The notes: generated from the letters alone by a model not told the origin. 64,000 nucleotides of DNA from Sphingobacterium alkalisoli (GCF_005049105.1 NZ_SUKA01000001.1:186001-250000), one strand, 5' to 3'; counted from the first letter of the stretch, positions 35,353 to 44,729 are shown. Translations and numbers: made by a program.

Positions 35353-35928
35353 ATGCGTGAACAATTTAGAACCCATATTAATAAGTTTGTAAACGTCGGC
35401 GACGATGAATTGACCGATATAATAAGCTATTTTCATATTCAAACTTTGAAAAAGAAAGAAAACCTGCTGAATGAAGGACAAATTTGTAAAGCCAGTTATT
35501 TCGTATTGAAGGGTATTCTGAGAAAATTTTTTGTCAATGAAAAAGGAGTAGAGCGAACCACCGAATTTGCAATTGAGAACTGGTGGATGACAGAGACCTT
35601 CTCTTATCTGAACCAAAAACCCACCGAGTTTTCTATTCAGGCAGTAGAGCTTACAGAAGTATTAGTCATTGATCGAAATGCTTACAATGATTTGTTGGAA
35701 AAGCACCCGGTTATGGAGAGATATTTTCGTTGCATTTATCAAAAAGCGTATGCTGCCGCACAAATGCGGATTAAGTACATTTATGAACATTCCCGGGAAG
35801 AATTGTATCATAGTTTCCGGAACAGCCAACCCGAATTTCTGCAGCGGGTTCCGCAGTACCTAATTGCTTCCTATCTTGGTTTTACACCAGAATATTTAAG
35901 CGAAATTCGCAAGAAAAGTATTTCTTAA
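35353..35928 (+). CDS. Crp/Fnr-type transcriptional regulator
   Basis: A 191-residue protein with a cyclic-nucleotide-binding-like beta barrel (about 10-115; LLNEGQICKASYFVLKGILR) and a C-terminal DNA-binding region with the PQYLIASYLGFTPEYLSEIRK helix-turn-helix. This short form is common in Bacteroidota and usually lacks cAMP-contact residues. It is divergent from the SDR gene across 225 bases and precedes an AhpD-like gene, so it may sense redox or an electrophile; that role is an inference. Confidence 0.88.
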   Translation: MREQFRTHINKFVNVGDDELTDIISYFHIQTLKKKENLLNEGQICKASYFVLKGILRKFFVNEKGVERTTEFAIENWWMTETFSYLNQKPTEFSIQAVELTEVLVIDRNAYNDLLEKHPVMERYFRCIYQKAYAAAQMRIKYIYEHSREELYHSFRNSQPEFLQRVPQYLIASYLGFTPEYLSEIRKKSIS

Positions 35929-35960
35929 ACCAGTTTAAGTTTTCCTCATTTTTGATGTTT

Positions 35961-35968
35961 TAGTTTTG
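35961..35968 (+). promoter_or_regulatory. -7 box (TAGTTTTG) of the AhpD-like gene
   Basis: Exact TAnnTTTG, 26 bases before the ATG; no TTG at the -33 spacing. Confidence 0.45.
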
Positions 35969-35994
35969 TAGGATCAAATTAAAAAACAAAAAAA

Positions 35995-36438
35995 ATGGGA
36001 AAGCGTATCAACATCGGCGAAACAGAACCTCTGGCATTCAAAGCAATGTATGGGTTAGAAGGCTATTTGGCAAAAGCAGAAATATCCAGAACTTTAAAAG
36101 AACTTATCAAAATACGTGCATCACAAATCAATAACTGTGCTTACTGTATTGATATGCACACCAAGGACGCCATTAAAAACGGGGAAAGCAACCAACGTAT
36201 TTTTCTTGTCAGTGCCTGGAGGGAAGCAACGAAATTCTTTACCGAGGAAGAACAAATAGTGTTGGAAATGACTGAAGAAATCACCCTTATTCATCAACAT
36301 GGATTAAGCGACGAAATGTATCGAAAAGCTTCCAGTATTTTCTCAGAAAATCAAATTGCACAAATTATAATGGCTATTGTAATCATCAATTCGTGGAACA
36401 GGATTGCAGTAAGTACCCATAAGGAAATAGAAGAATAA
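35995..36438 (+). CDS. Carboxymuconolactone decarboxylase/AhpD-like protein
   Basis: A 147-residue all-helical protein with the AhpD core motif NNCAYCIDMHTKDA: Cys48, Cys51 and His55 form the redox-active CxxCxxxH site. Proteins of this family act as alkylhydroperoxidase partners or gamma-carboxymuconolactone decarboxylases; the CxxC supports the peroxidase/disulfide type. It is a separate unit 66 bases after the Crp-type gene, which may control it. Confidence 0.9.
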   Translation: MGKRINIGETEPLAFKAMYGLEGYLAKAEISRTLKELIKIRASQINNCAYCIDMHTKDAIKNGESNQRIFLVSAWREATKFFTEEEQIVLEMTEEITLIHQHGLSDEMYRKASSIFSENQIAQIIMAIVIINSWNRIAVSTHKEIEE

Positions 36439-36540
36439 CTATTGAACTCAATAGCCAAATTGTTCAACTTCAATTTGCCGAACCTTATAGTAGGATAGAA
36501 ACAGATATATTTTTATTTAGAATAATTCCAGATAAAAATA

Positions 36541-36548
36541 TATCTTTG
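36541..36548 (+). promoter_or_regulatory. -7 box (TATCTTTG) of the iron-uptake sigma factor
   Basis: Exact TAnnTTTG, 28 bases before the GTG start, identical to the box at 14156 of the other sigma factor gene. Confidence 0.5.
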
Positions 36549-36576
36549 AACGTTTCTATTTTAATGATTTAGTTGG

Positions 36577-37128
36577 GTGGCATTTAAACTTCTATTTAAA
36601 AATAAGGTTGAGCAGACAAGACCGCAAGAATTGATCTTTCAGGACTGGTTCGATACCTACTGGGAGCAACTCGTAGCCTTTTGTCAACATCATTGCAATG
36701 ATGAAGAGATCGCGATGGATATCGTGCAGGACATTTTCTGTTCCATCTGGAAACGTAAGGAATCGATGGAAGAAATTGTCCAAATTGAATATTATCTCTT
36801 TCGCGCAGCCAGGATGCGAATAAGTGATTATTACAGGGAACGTTATAAACAGATCAATCGAGATAAACTCCTATTCGACACTTTTTGCGATAGCATCAAC
36901 AATACAGAGGAAACCATCTATTATAGGGATCTCGATCATTTTGTCGAGGGGTTAACAAATCGATTACCTTGCCGTTGCCGTCAGGTATACTCCCTTAGTC
37001 GTAATAGCGGGTTGAGTATATCCGAAATTGCCGAATCCTTAGCGATATCGGAAAAGACCGTAGAAGCTCATCTTACGAAGGCCTTGAAGTTTTTACGAAG
37101 CAATATCCCAACGGATTCCATAAAATAA
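36577..37128 (+). CDS. ECF RNA polymerase sigma factor (FecI type)
   Basis: A 183-residue sigma factor: region 2 with AMDIVQDIFCSIWKRKESM and region 4 with LSISEIAESLAISEKTVEAH. GTG at 36577 is the first plausible start after an in-frame stop at 36565. It is followed by a FecR protein, an STN-bearing TonB receptor and a PepSY membrane protein, the standard order of a Bacteroidota iron-siderophore surface-signalling locus, so this sigma factor should transcribe the receptor gene when the receptor is loaded. Confidence 0.92.
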   Translation: MAFKLLFKNKVEQTRPQELIFQDWFDTYWEQLVAFCQHHCNDEEIAMDIVQDIFCSIWKRKESMEEIVQIEYYLFRAARMRISDYYRERYKQINRDKLLFDTFCDSINNTEETIYYRDLDHFVEGLTNRLPCRCRQVYSLSRNSGLSISEIAESLAISEKTVEAHLTKALKFLRSNIPTDSIK

Positions 37129-37185
37129 TTTTTTTCAGATAGACTAAGGGTAAATAGGCCAAATGACGACTTGTATATAAAATAT

Positions 37186-38154
37186 ATGAAGATCGATCAT
37201 CAGCTGTTGGACAAATACTGGGCAGGCCAATGCACACCTACCGAAAGGCAAGCCGTGGAAGCTTGGATAGCTGACGGTGTACCTGAAGAAGATTTTCACC
37301 TTCAATCACCTACTAAATCTCCGGAAGAAATCAAATCTATCTTATGGCAAAATATTCATAAAGAGACCAAGATCGATCATATTCCTGTATTGCCTACTGC
37401 CGTTTCTAGCGTTAGACGTTGGTTTACTGTCGCAGCTACCATAGCAATTTTTTGCCTTTTATCTTTTTTCTACCTCTATGTGTCTCGACATGCAAAGTCA
37501 AAAAATGCAGCCGAAACGATCAGCTATGTGCAAATAGAGGTTCCTTTTGGAAAAAAGCAAAAGGTGACATTGAATGACGGTACAGTGATTTCCCTTAATT
37601 CGGGAACGAAGTTCTGGTATCCGAGAAGATTTGAATCTGATCAAAGAGAAGTTTTCCTTGAAGGCGAGGCCTTTTTTGAGGTCAGTAAAGATCTGGCTAG
37701 GCCCTTTGTGGTACACACGAAAAATACGAACACCCGTGTATTAGGTACCCGTTTTAACCTTCTCGGCCGTAAAGAACATCCAGATGTACTTACTGTAGAA
37801 GAAGGACGGGTACAATTTACAGCCACAGGCGGTGCGGATACCTTGATCTTGGAAGCAAATATGCAAAGCATATACACAGCAGGTAAGATGAACCTCATCA
37901 AGGTTAGAAGCGAAGGCTACAAGGCCTGGACAAAGGGAGAATTGATATTTAGTAACAAAACACTAAAAGAGGTGATTCCTGAATTAGAGCGCTGGTACAA
38001 TGTAGATATCACCTGTAAGGATTCAGAACTGTTGAACTATCGGGTGAAGGGTAAGTTTAAGCAGGCTTCCTTAGCAACCGTTTTACACGATATCGCCTTT
38101 GCCCTCGCGATAGAATATACGATTAAAGATAAGGAGGTCAGCTTATATAAATAG
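37186..38154 (+). CDS. FecR-type anti-sigma factor (iron locus)
   Basis: A 322-residue inner-membrane anti-sigma factor with an N-terminal cytoplasmic region (LLDKYWAGQCTPTERQAVE), one membrane helix (about 82-102, FTVAATIAIFCLLSFFYLYV), a periplasmic FecR domain (VEVPFGKK-like strand to VLGTRFNLLG) and a C-terminal DUF4974-like domain (ELIFSNKTLKEVIPELERWY). ATG at 37186 was chosen over a TTG 15 bases upstream. It lies 57 bases after the sigma factor and receives the signal from the STN domain of the downstream receptor. Confidence 0.92.
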   Translation: MKIDHQLLDKYWAGQCTPTERQAVEAWIADGVPEEDFHLQSPTKSPEEIKSILWQNIHKETKIDHIPVLPTAVSSVRRWFTVAATIAIFCLLSFFYLYVSRHAKSKNAAETISYVQIEVPFGKKQKVTLNDGTVISLNSGTKFWYPRRFESDQREVFLEGEAFFEVSKDLARPFVVHTKNTNTRVLGTRFNLLGRKEHPDVLTVEEGRVQFTATGGADTLILEANMQSIYTAGKMNLIKVRSEGYKAWTKGELIFSNKTLKEVIPELERWYNVDITCKDSELLNYRVKGKFKQASLATVLHDIAFALAIEYTIKDKEVSLYK

Positions 38155-38172
38155 TTTACGGAGATAAAAGAA

Positions 38173-38206
38173 CCCGGTGTACGCCTCTTCAAAAATGTGC
38201 ACCGGG
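38173..38206 (+). terminator. GC-rich hairpin between FecR and the TonB receptor
   Basis: CCCGGTGTAC (38173-38182) pairs with GTGCACCGGG (38197-38206), 10 bp with one G-T wobble, 14-base loop. Only a mixed AT tract follows, so it is more likely an attenuator or partial terminator separating regulator from receptor expression. Confidence 0.5.
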
Positions 38207-38249
38207 CCATGAAATTAATTTTTAATATTTAATCACATTAATCAAAAAT

Positions 38250-40838
38250 ATGAACTTTTTGCTACTTGGCGCACAGGTATTTCGGAAAACATGGAAAAAT
38301 ACCGGCCTTTTTGTTGCTCTTTTTCTATCCGGTATGTCCACACAGGCACAGCAGGGAATTCTCAATACGCGGATTTCCATTCAAGTTAAAAACCAAACGA
38401 TAGCCGAAGCGCTCGAAAAGATCGAGGAAAAAACGGGCTACACCATTTTATATAGTCCAAGTTTGTTGAATACCGATAGGAAGATTACGATCGATCTAAA
38501 GAATACACGGTTGGATGCCGTACTACAAGAAGTCTTGGGTGATGCCGTTCGGCGTGTCGAAACAAAGGGTAATCAGATCAATTTACAACCTTCGGCAGGC
38601 AAAGGAAGCCTCTCCGGTCAGGTACGTAGTAGCGACGGATATCCTGCGAGATATGTCAACATTAATTTTGCGGGCAGACAGATCCAGGCAGATGAAACCG
38701 GTCATTTTAACTTCAGCAATATTGAAGTTGGAGAGTATACGGTAGAAGCGAAATATGTAGGCTTACTTACCCAAGCCCAAAAGGTTGGCATTGGCGCAAA
38801 TAAGAATACACAAATCACTTTTGTGATGTACGAAGATGATAAAGCGCTGCAAGAGGTCGTGGTCAATAGGGAACGAACCAATAGATTTGCAAATAAAGAT
38901 AGTGAATACATAGCGCGTATGCCACTAAAAAATCTGGAAAATCCGCAAGTCTACCAAGTAGTCACCCAACAATTGATGAAGGAGCAGGTTTCTTATACCA
39001 TTGCTGATGCCATGCGTAATGCCGGTGGCACAGTTCCTGTTATCAATCCTTCTGGGGGATTAAGTGCCTATTTCCGTGGTTTCGGTACAGGTATAAACGC
39101 GAGAAATGGTATGGAGTCTACGTCTGACCGATCGGCAGTAGATTTGGCCAATGTGGAGCGGATAGAAGTACTTAAAGGTCCTTCGGGAACATTGTTTGGT
39201 GCCGCGGTGTCTTCCTTTGGCGGGGTGGTAAACCTAGTGACGAAAAAGCCGATCGAAGCGAAACGTACGGAGGTAAACTATACCACGGGCAGCTTCGACC
39301 TTAATCGGTTATCGGTGGATGTGAATACACCATTGACTGCGGACAAGCGAGTGCTGTTCCGTTTAAATTCGGCAATGCATAAGGAAAGGAGTTATCTTTC
39401 GCATGCATTTAACAATACGTTTCTGGTTGCGCCAAGCTTAAGCTATCAGGTGCATGAAAAGTTGAGCCTAAACCTGGATGCGGAGTACCTGAAGGTGCAC
39501 AATACGCAACCCAATAATTTTGTGATTCGCGCAGAGGATGTATTCCAACCCAAAGACTTACAGCTAGATTATCGCAAAAGCTTATTTCATAGCGATGCCG
39601 ATGTGAATAATACAGCGACAAGGATATTTACAGAGGCCGTTTATAAAATTTCTGACAAGTTCACTTCAACAACGCTCTTCTCGTATGTTTCTGAGAATGT
39701 AGATCGTAGCTATCAGCGTGTTGTACTCTTGAACTCTCCGACGGAGATTGTTAGAGCATCTTCCATATACCGCGACGTATATAACGGTTATTCCAATATT
39801 CAGCAGAATATTAACGGCGAGTTTACTACCGGGGCGCTCAAGCACAAATTACTGATTGGTGCCAACTACAGAAACCTAAGCAGTAGCTTTCTCTTTGGAG
39901 ACCTCCAGATCTTGGATCAGGTGGATGTGACGCAGGGGTTCACACCGTTACAAAGACAGGCGATCGATAAGGATGCGGTTTATGAGCCTTATCCCACACC
40001 TACGCAACGCACGGCCAGTGCTTATGTGTCGGATATGATAACGTTTCTTCCGCGCCTTTCGGCCATGCTTTCTTTGCGTGTAGATCATTTTACGCGAAAA
40101 GATATAGCAGATGCGGATGATGGCTTTGAACAAACTTCATTGGCGCCGAAATTCGGATTGGTATATCAAGTGTTACCGGAACAGGTGTCGCTATTTGCAA
40201 ACTATATGAGTGGCTTTCAGAACGTAGCTCCTGCTTCACAACCTGACGGCAGTCTATTTTTCGCGGATCCCATTTTTGCTAACCAAGCGGAGGGAGGGAT
40301 TAAGTCTGAAATCTTTAAGAAAAAATTGAGTCTAACGGCAAGTTATTATTATATCAAGATCGACAATGCCCTGCGTGTTAATGCGGATATGTTGACGGTG
40401 CAAGATGGCCAGCAGGTCAGTAAAGGAGCCGAATTAGAAGTTATTGCCAATCCATGGGTAGGTTTGAATATTATTGCCAGCTATGCTTTTAACGATAATC
40501 GGATTGTCAAAGCGTCCGATGAAACTGTAGAAGGGAACAAGGCTGCCTTTGCACCGGAAAATGTAGCGAGCCTTTGGGCTTCGTATACCTTTCAGGAGCA
40601 GATAGAAGGCTTAGGAGTAGGTTTTGGAGTGAACTATGTGGATAAGATGTATAGGGCAACCACGAATAGCTTCTTTATCCCAAGCTATACGTTGGCCAAT
40701 GCAACTTTGTTTTACAACCGGCAGGCGTGGGGAATCCAATTAAAGGCCAACAATATATTCAATAAGCAGTACTGGGACGGCTGGGGGAATTTGCAGGCCC
40801 CTTCGAACGTAGCAGCCAACCTATCGTATCGTTTCTAA
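38250..40838 (+). CDS. TonB-dependent siderophore receptor with STN domain
   Basis: An 862-residue outer-membrane receptor: signal peptide to about residue 34 (STQAQ), STN domain (about 38-115), carboxypeptidase-like beta domain (about 118-205), plug (about 225-340; QQLMKEQVSYTIADAMRNAG and RIEVLKGPSGTLFGAA) and barrel ending NLSYRF. The plug and barrel resemble FpvA/FhuA/ferrichrome-type receptors. The STN domain and the upstream sigma/FecR pair show regulated, ligand-induced expression. Which siderophore is bound cannot be told. No SusD partner is present. Confidence 0.93.
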   Translation: MNFLLLGAQVFRKTWKNTGLFVALFLSGMSTQAQQGILNTRISIQVKNQTIAEALEKIEEKTGYTILYSPSLLNTDRKITIDLKNTRLDAVLQEVLGDAVRRVETKGNQINLQPSAGKGSLSGQVRSSDGYPARYVNINFAGRQIQADETGHFNFSNIEVGEYTVEAKYVGLLTQAQKVGIGANKNTQITFVMYEDDKALQEVVVNRERTNRFANKDSEYIARMPLKNLENPQVYQVVTQQLMKEQVSYTIADAMRNAGGTVPVINPSGGLSAYFRGFGTGINARNGMESTSDRSAVDLANVERIEVLKGPSGTLFGAAVSSFGGVVNLVTKKPIEAKRTEVNYTTGSFDLNRLSVDVNTPLTADKRVLFRLNSAMHKERSYLSHAFNNTFLVAPSLSYQVHEKLSLNLDAEYLKVHNTQPNNFVIRAEDVFQPKDLQLDYRKSLFHSDADVNNTATRIFTEAVYKISDKFTSTTLFSYVSENVDRSYQRVVLLNSPTEIVRASSIYRDVYNGYSNIQQNINGEFTTGALKHKLLIGANYRNLSSSFLFGDLQILDQVDVTQGFTPLQRQAIDKDAVYEPYPTPTQRTASAYVSDMITFLPRLSAMLSLRVDHFTRKDIADADDGFEQTSLAPKFGLVYQVLPEQVSLFANYMSGFQNVAPASQPDGSLFFADPIFANQAEGGIKSEIFKKKLSLTASYYYIKIDNALRVNADMLTVQDGQQVSKGAELEVIANPWVGLNIIASYAFNDNRIVKASDETVEGNKAAFAPENVASLWASYTFQEQIEGLGVGFGVNYVDKMYRATTNSFFIPSYTLANATLFYNRQAWGIQLKANNIFNKQYWDGWGNLQAPSNVAANLSYRF

Positions 40839-40901
40839 AAATTCCACTAGACGGGAGTAGGTCGCTTTTCCGAATATACCTACTCCCTTATAAATCAACT
40901 C

Positions 40902-42092
40902 GTGCTAAAAAAAATACTATATCAGACACATCTTTGGATGGGCTTATTTTCTGGATCTATCGTCTTTATCTTAGGCGTTACGGGTTGTATACTTGCATTT
41001 GTGGATGAGATTAAACCCGTCGTCTATGCAGATCATTACTTTGTGGACCCGACGGGCATTTCCGAGCCGCGAAAATCGTTTTCAAGTTTGTTGCACGCTG
41101 CAGAGCGGTATTGGGGGCCCGAAAAGCCGATTTCGGTGGTGGAAATTGAAAATAATCCACAAAGAAGCTGGCACTTTAGAGCTTACCGGCAAGATAGTAT
41201 TGATGGAATCTGGTATTGGAATGAGAAGAAATACTACGAATCCTTTTTTATCGATCCATATACCGGTACGAAAATATATAGCGAGAATGCGGAGTTTGAA
41301 TTTTTTAGGATAATCCTCTATATTCATTGGTCCTTATTGCTAAAGACAGAGATTGGGCAACCTATTGTGGGCACTGCAACCTTATTTTTTGTTATTTTAC
41401 TCGTGACAGGTTTATACCTTTGGTGGCCTAAAAATAAGAAATCACGACGGGTTCGTTTTTGGTTTCGGTGGAAGAAAGATACAGGTAGGAAGCGAAAAAA
41501 TTACGATCTGCATAATATCTTGGGTTTTTACTCCTTTTTTATTGCTCTAATTCTTGGTTTGACGGGTTTGATTTGGGCTTTTTCTTGGTTTGATCAATCG
41601 GTACAAGGTCTATTGAATAAGATCGGTAACACAGCGCCAAAACAAGAACGCGGGTTGCCTGTTCATGAAACAATTCGCGATGTCGGTCTTGACGTCTATG
41701 AGCAGGTGTTGCAAGAAGTACAGCAAAAATATCCCAAGGCACAGGGGTATTATTTTTATTTTCCTCAAAAAGAAAATGCGCCTTTGAATGTCTATATCAG
41801 TTTTGGAAAACGATATTCCTCGATCGTTCGACAATATCATGCGACAGATGGTAAGCTGTTGAATGTTCTTGATTTTTCGGATAAGGATAATGGACAAAAA
41901 ATGCGAGCCTTAAATTATGATATTCATTTGGGCAGCATACTGGGCATTCCTGGAAAGATACTCGTTTTTTTGGCATCCTTGGTCTCGGCAAGTCTACCGA
42001 TTACCGGTTTTTATATTTGGTACAATCGGCGCCGAAAAAAGAAGAAAGAAATTCGTAAGAATAACCGGAAGCTACATCGCCGCTCTTTATAG
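40902..42092 (+). CDS. PepSY-associated membrane protein (iron-uptake reductase type)
   Basis: A 396-residue inner-membrane protein with four hydrophobic segments: near residues 14-34 (GLFSGSIVFILGVTGCILAF), 145-170, 205-230 and 345-370, and an N-terminal HLWMGL motif plus His residues that can hold haem (for example HWSLL in helix 2 and DIHLGS before helix 4). This architecture (PepSY_TM) is common beside siderophore receptors and is thought to reduce ferric siderophore or move iron. It lies 63 bases after the receptor gene; GTG start at 40902. A basic C-terminal tail faces the cytoplasm. Confidence 0.88.
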   Translation: MLKKILYQTHLWMGLFSGSIVFILGVTGCILAFVDEIKPVVYADHYFVDPTGISEPRKSFSSLLHAAERYWGPEKPISVVEIENNPQRSWHFRAYRQDSIDGIWYWNEKKYYESFFIDPYTGTKIYSENAEFEFFRIILYIHWSLLLKTEIGQPIVGTATLFFVILLVTGLYLWWPKNKKSRRVRFWFRWKKDTGRKRKNYDLHNILGFYSFFIALILGLTGLIWAFSWFDQSVQGLLNKIGNTAPKQERGLPVHETIRDVGLDVYEQVLQEVQQKYPKAQGYYFYFPQKENAPLNVYISFGKRYSSIVRQYHATDGKLLNVLDFSDKDNGQKMRALNYDIHLGSILGIPGKILVFLASLVSASLPITGFYIWYNRRRKKKKEIRKNNRKLHRRSL

Positions 42093-42423
42093 CTATCCTT
42101 AATATATCAGAAATGACTCAATACGAATAAAAAGCACATCCGTTCTATATACGGACGACAATGGTGAGACTCTTTGTGAAGGTCGAAATTTGATAAATAG
42201 CTTGATTAATAATTGTTCCACCTTTGATCATCAATACTTTTTCTGTCCCCTTGACTTCTTTATAGCACCCTCGGCGAGACTTAGAACAGTTGGGGTTTCT
42301 CAAGAAAATTTGAGGAAAATTGATTGTTGTTACAAACAAATAACCTGTTAAGACGGTTATTTGTTAAAGAATTTCCTTCCGGTCGGTAGATGGTTGGAGC
42401 TATTATGTACAAATGTAAGAAGT
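42093..42423. other. Spacer before the LOV histidine kinase
   Basis: The 331-base spacer holds a short inverted repeat CCGT-TCTATAT-ACGG (42140-42154), without a T-run. A TTG start at 42361 would extend the kinase by 21 residues but they look like untranslated leader. No exact TAnnTTTG box is visible. No RNA gene recognised. Confidence 0.35.
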
Positions 42424-43950
42424 ATGGCAATCAATGAACAAGAAAACCACAATAGAGGAGGGAATCACGAGGTGACTCCCTTGATTTACGCCGCGCTGGA
42501 CGCCAGTTCGTCGGGTATAATCATCACAGACAATAGACTTCCGGATAATCCGATCATCTACAGTAACAAGGCGTTTGAAAAGATTACCGGATACGAAGCA
42601 AATGAAATTATTGGACACAACTGTCGTTTTTTACAAGCAGATGAAAGAAGACAGGAAGCACGGGAAATAATACGTGAGGCGGTAGACAAAGGGATGCATG
42701 TGACGGTAGAAATCAGAAACTACAGAAAAAACGGAGATCTTTTTTGGAATGAGCTATCTATCTCTCCTTTACGAAATGAAAAAGGTGAGGTTACGCATTT
42801 TATCGGTGTACAAAATGACATAACTGCACGGAAAAATGCAGAGGAGAAGCTTTCATTTGAACGCCAGCGAATGGAAAAAGTGATTTTGGAAAGAACCGAA
42901 AACCTACGAAACAACGAAGAGTACCTCAACAGTATCATTCAGACTATTCGAGAAAGTCTCGTAGTACTTGATCCAAACCTAAATGTGCTGACCGTTAATC
43001 AGTCTTTTCTGCGAACATTTAAGGTAACTAAGTCTGATACGATAGGAAAACTCCTTTTTGATCTCGGAAATAGGCAGTGGGATATAGAAGGACTTAGGAC
43101 GATGCTCGAAACCGTACTACCAACAAGTAATCCTGTTCTGGATTTTGAAGTCGAACATGATTTCCCGTATATAGGCAAAAAAAACATGTTGCTCAATGCC
43201 CACCGCGTGGAGCTTGAGGGCGATTACAAAGACCGGATCTTATTGGCAATTGAGGATATTACCGAAAGACGCGCTATCGAGAAAAGAAAGGATGATTTTC
43301 TGTCGATAGCAAGTCATGAACTCAAAACACCCTTGACAGCCGTTAAGGGGTATATACAACTGATAAAAAGATTTGTGCCAAAGGACAACAGCAGGTTGAT
43401 CGATGTCGTCCAGAAATCCGATACACAGATTGAACGATTGAACAAGCTTATCGTGGAGCTGCTAGATGTGTCTAAAATCCAGTCGGGAAAGCTAGATATC
43501 CATCGAGGAGAATTTGATTTCGATAAGATGGTAAAAGATACTATTGAGCACATACAGTTCAGTAATGACGAATGTAATATTGTGCTTGAGGGTACGACCG
43601 GTGTAATGTACGAGGGAGATGAGTCGCACTTAAGTCAAGTGGTCGGAAACCTCATCTCCAATGCAATTAAGTATTCACCGGGAAATAACCAAATCAATGT
43701 TTATTTGTCATCTCTTATGAACCGTATCAAATTTTCAGTACGAGATTACGGATTCGGGATCAGTATAGAAGATCAAAAAAAGGTATTTGATAGATTTTAC
43801 CGTGTCGGAGAAATACGGGAAAAAATTGCTGGTATGGGAATTGGTCTGTACATCTGTGAGCAGATCATAAAGCAGCACGATGGAAATTTATGGGTTGATA
43901 GTGAACTGGGGAAGGGTTCGATATTTAGTTTTACGCTCCCTCTTAAATAG
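42424..43950 (+). CDS. LOV-domain (blue-light) sensor histidine kinase
   Basis: A 508-residue soluble kinase. Residues about 24-135 are a PAS domain of LOV type: the flavin-adduct motif GHNCRFLQ with Cys67, then NYRKNGDLFWNELSISPLRN with the flavin-contact Asn residues, and FIGVQNDIT with the hydrogen-bonding Gln130. A second PAS domain follows (about 165-280, NLNVLTVNQSFLRTF), then HisKA (FLSIASHELKTPLTAVKGY) and HATPase (NLISNAIKYSP, DYGFGIS, GMGIGLYICEQ). All kinase motifs are present. ATG at 42424 preferred over TTG at 42361. A receiver protein is encoded 6 bases downstream. Confidence 0.92.
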   Translation: MAINEQENHNRGGNHEVTPLIYAALDASSSGIIITDNRLPDNPIIYSNKAFEKITGYEANEIIGHNCRFLQADERRQEAREIIREAVDKGMHVTVEIRNYRKNGDLFWNELSISPLRNEKGEVTHFIGVQNDITARKNAEEKLSFERQRMEKVILERTENLRNNEEYLNSIIQTIRESLVVLDPNLNVLTVNQSFLRTFKVTKSDTIGKLLFDLGNRQWDIEGLRTMLETVLPTSNPVLDFEVEHDFPYIGKKNMLLNAHRVELEGDYKDRILLAIEDITERRAIEKRKDDFLSIASHELKTPLTAVKGYIQLIKRFVPKDNSRLIDVVQKSDTQIERLNKLIVELLDVSKIQSGKLDIHRGEFDFDKMVKDTIEHIQFSNDECNIVLEGTTGVMYEGDESHLSQVVGNLISNAIKYSPGNNQINVYLSSLMNRIKFSVRDYGFGISIEDQKKVFDRFYRVGEIREKIAGMGIGLYICEQIIKQHDGNLWVDSELGKGSIFSFTLPLK

Positions 43951-43956
43951 ATAGTA

Positions 43957-44319
43957 ATGATGGATCAAAAGAAAATATTTGTATGCGATGATGATAGTGG
44001 GATCGCCGATATGTTGGAGATGGTATTTGAAATTCTAGATTCAGAAACTGTCACAGAAACAAACAGTATTCACGCCTATGAAAAGATACTCCACCTTAAG
44101 CCGGATGTAGTTATCGTCGACCTTTGGATGCCGGTCGTCACGGGAGATCAATTAATAAGGAAGATCAGAAAAAATGAGGATATGAAGGAAACGTTTATTC
44201 TGTGCATCTCCGCAAGCCGGGATGGAAAAGATATTGCGCTAGAGGCTGGCGCAAATACGTTTTTGCCCAAGCCTTTTGATTTGGATGAAATACTCGCTAT
44301 TGTAGAAAAAGCGTTGTAA
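43957..44319 (+). CDS. Single-domain response regulator
   Basis: A 120-residue CheY-like receiver with acidic triad DDD at 11-13, phospho-acceptor Asp55 in IVDLWMPV, a conserved Ser in ISAS (about 85-87) and Lys in PKPFD (about 104). There is no output domain, so it works as a phosphorelay shuttle or by protein contact. It is separated by only 6 bases from the LOV kinase gene, which makes it the likely partner. Confidence 0.93.
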   Translation: MMDQKKIFVCDDDSGIADMLEMVFEILDSETVTETNSIHAYEKILHLKPDVVIVDLWMPVVTGDQLIRKIRKNEDMKETFILCISASRDGKDIALEAGANTFLPKPFDLDEILAIVEKAL

Positions 44320-44497
44320 ATGATGGTGTAATTGTCGTTGTTCGTCTATGCTTTTTTTTAGCCCGTAGGGAAAAAATCCTGAACCATTTTATTAAAGACC
44401 TGAGACGTTTAGCATGCAAATGATTTGAGAACTTTCGTTCAAATGATGCAAATATAGGGAAATGTAACGGTCGACTTGGGTGTTGACTTATAGTCAA
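44320..44497. other. Non-coding stretch after the response regulator
   Basis: No ORF with support and no clear terminator hairpin; a T-run (TTTTTTTT) is present at about 44351-44358. Together with the following small ORF, palindrome and TetR remnant it makes a 587-base gene-poor gap up to the GH2 gene. Confidence 0.35.
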
Positions 44498-44638
44498 TTA
44501 TTTGGGGGTCTGTTGTAAAAAGCTACCAGCAGGCTCGCCCCCTGATAGGGATGGCAATACATCTACATGTTGTAACTCTTCGAGTTGTTGCAAAGCGGCT
44601 ATTAAGGCCTGATGCCATCGTTTACTGATGGCTATCAT
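44498..44638 (-). CDS. Possible 46-residue small protein
   Basis: A minus-strand frame opening with ATG at 44638 encodes 46 residues with a helical, Leu/Gln-rich middle (ALIAALQQLEELQHVDVL) and a Gly/Pro-rich end. The codons look natural for this genome and an AT-rich region lies upstream, but no family is recognised and it might be a leftover of a larger gene. An upstream extension to 44716 is Ile/Asn/Phe-rich and less convincing. Confidence 0.3.
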   Translation of the reverse strand: MIAISKRWHQALIAALQQLEELQHVDVLPSLSGGEPAGSFLQQTPK

Positions 44639-44701
44639 TTTTTTTGTAATTATGAGTAAAAATATATAACGATTAAAGAAGATAAAATTATAATTATTAA
44701 T

Positions 44702-44711
44702 TGAGCGCTCA
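44702..44711. promoter_or_regulatory. Palindrome TGAGCGCTCA, TetR-type operator candidate
   Basis: Perfect 10-bp palindrome in AT-rich DNA, 18 bases before the ATG of the TetR remnant, the usual place and form of an autoregulatory TetR operator. Confidence 0.5.
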
Positions 44712-44729
44712 TTCATTTATATTTACACC

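Noticed and set aside
42145..42339. 64-codon minus-strand ORF in the spacer before the LOV kinase
   Set aside because: No motif, poor composition and no promoter; unlikely to be a gene.
42361..42423. TTG start extending the LOV kinase by 21 residues
   Set aside because: The added residues have no domain value and the ATG at 42424 precedes the LOV domain by a normal distance.
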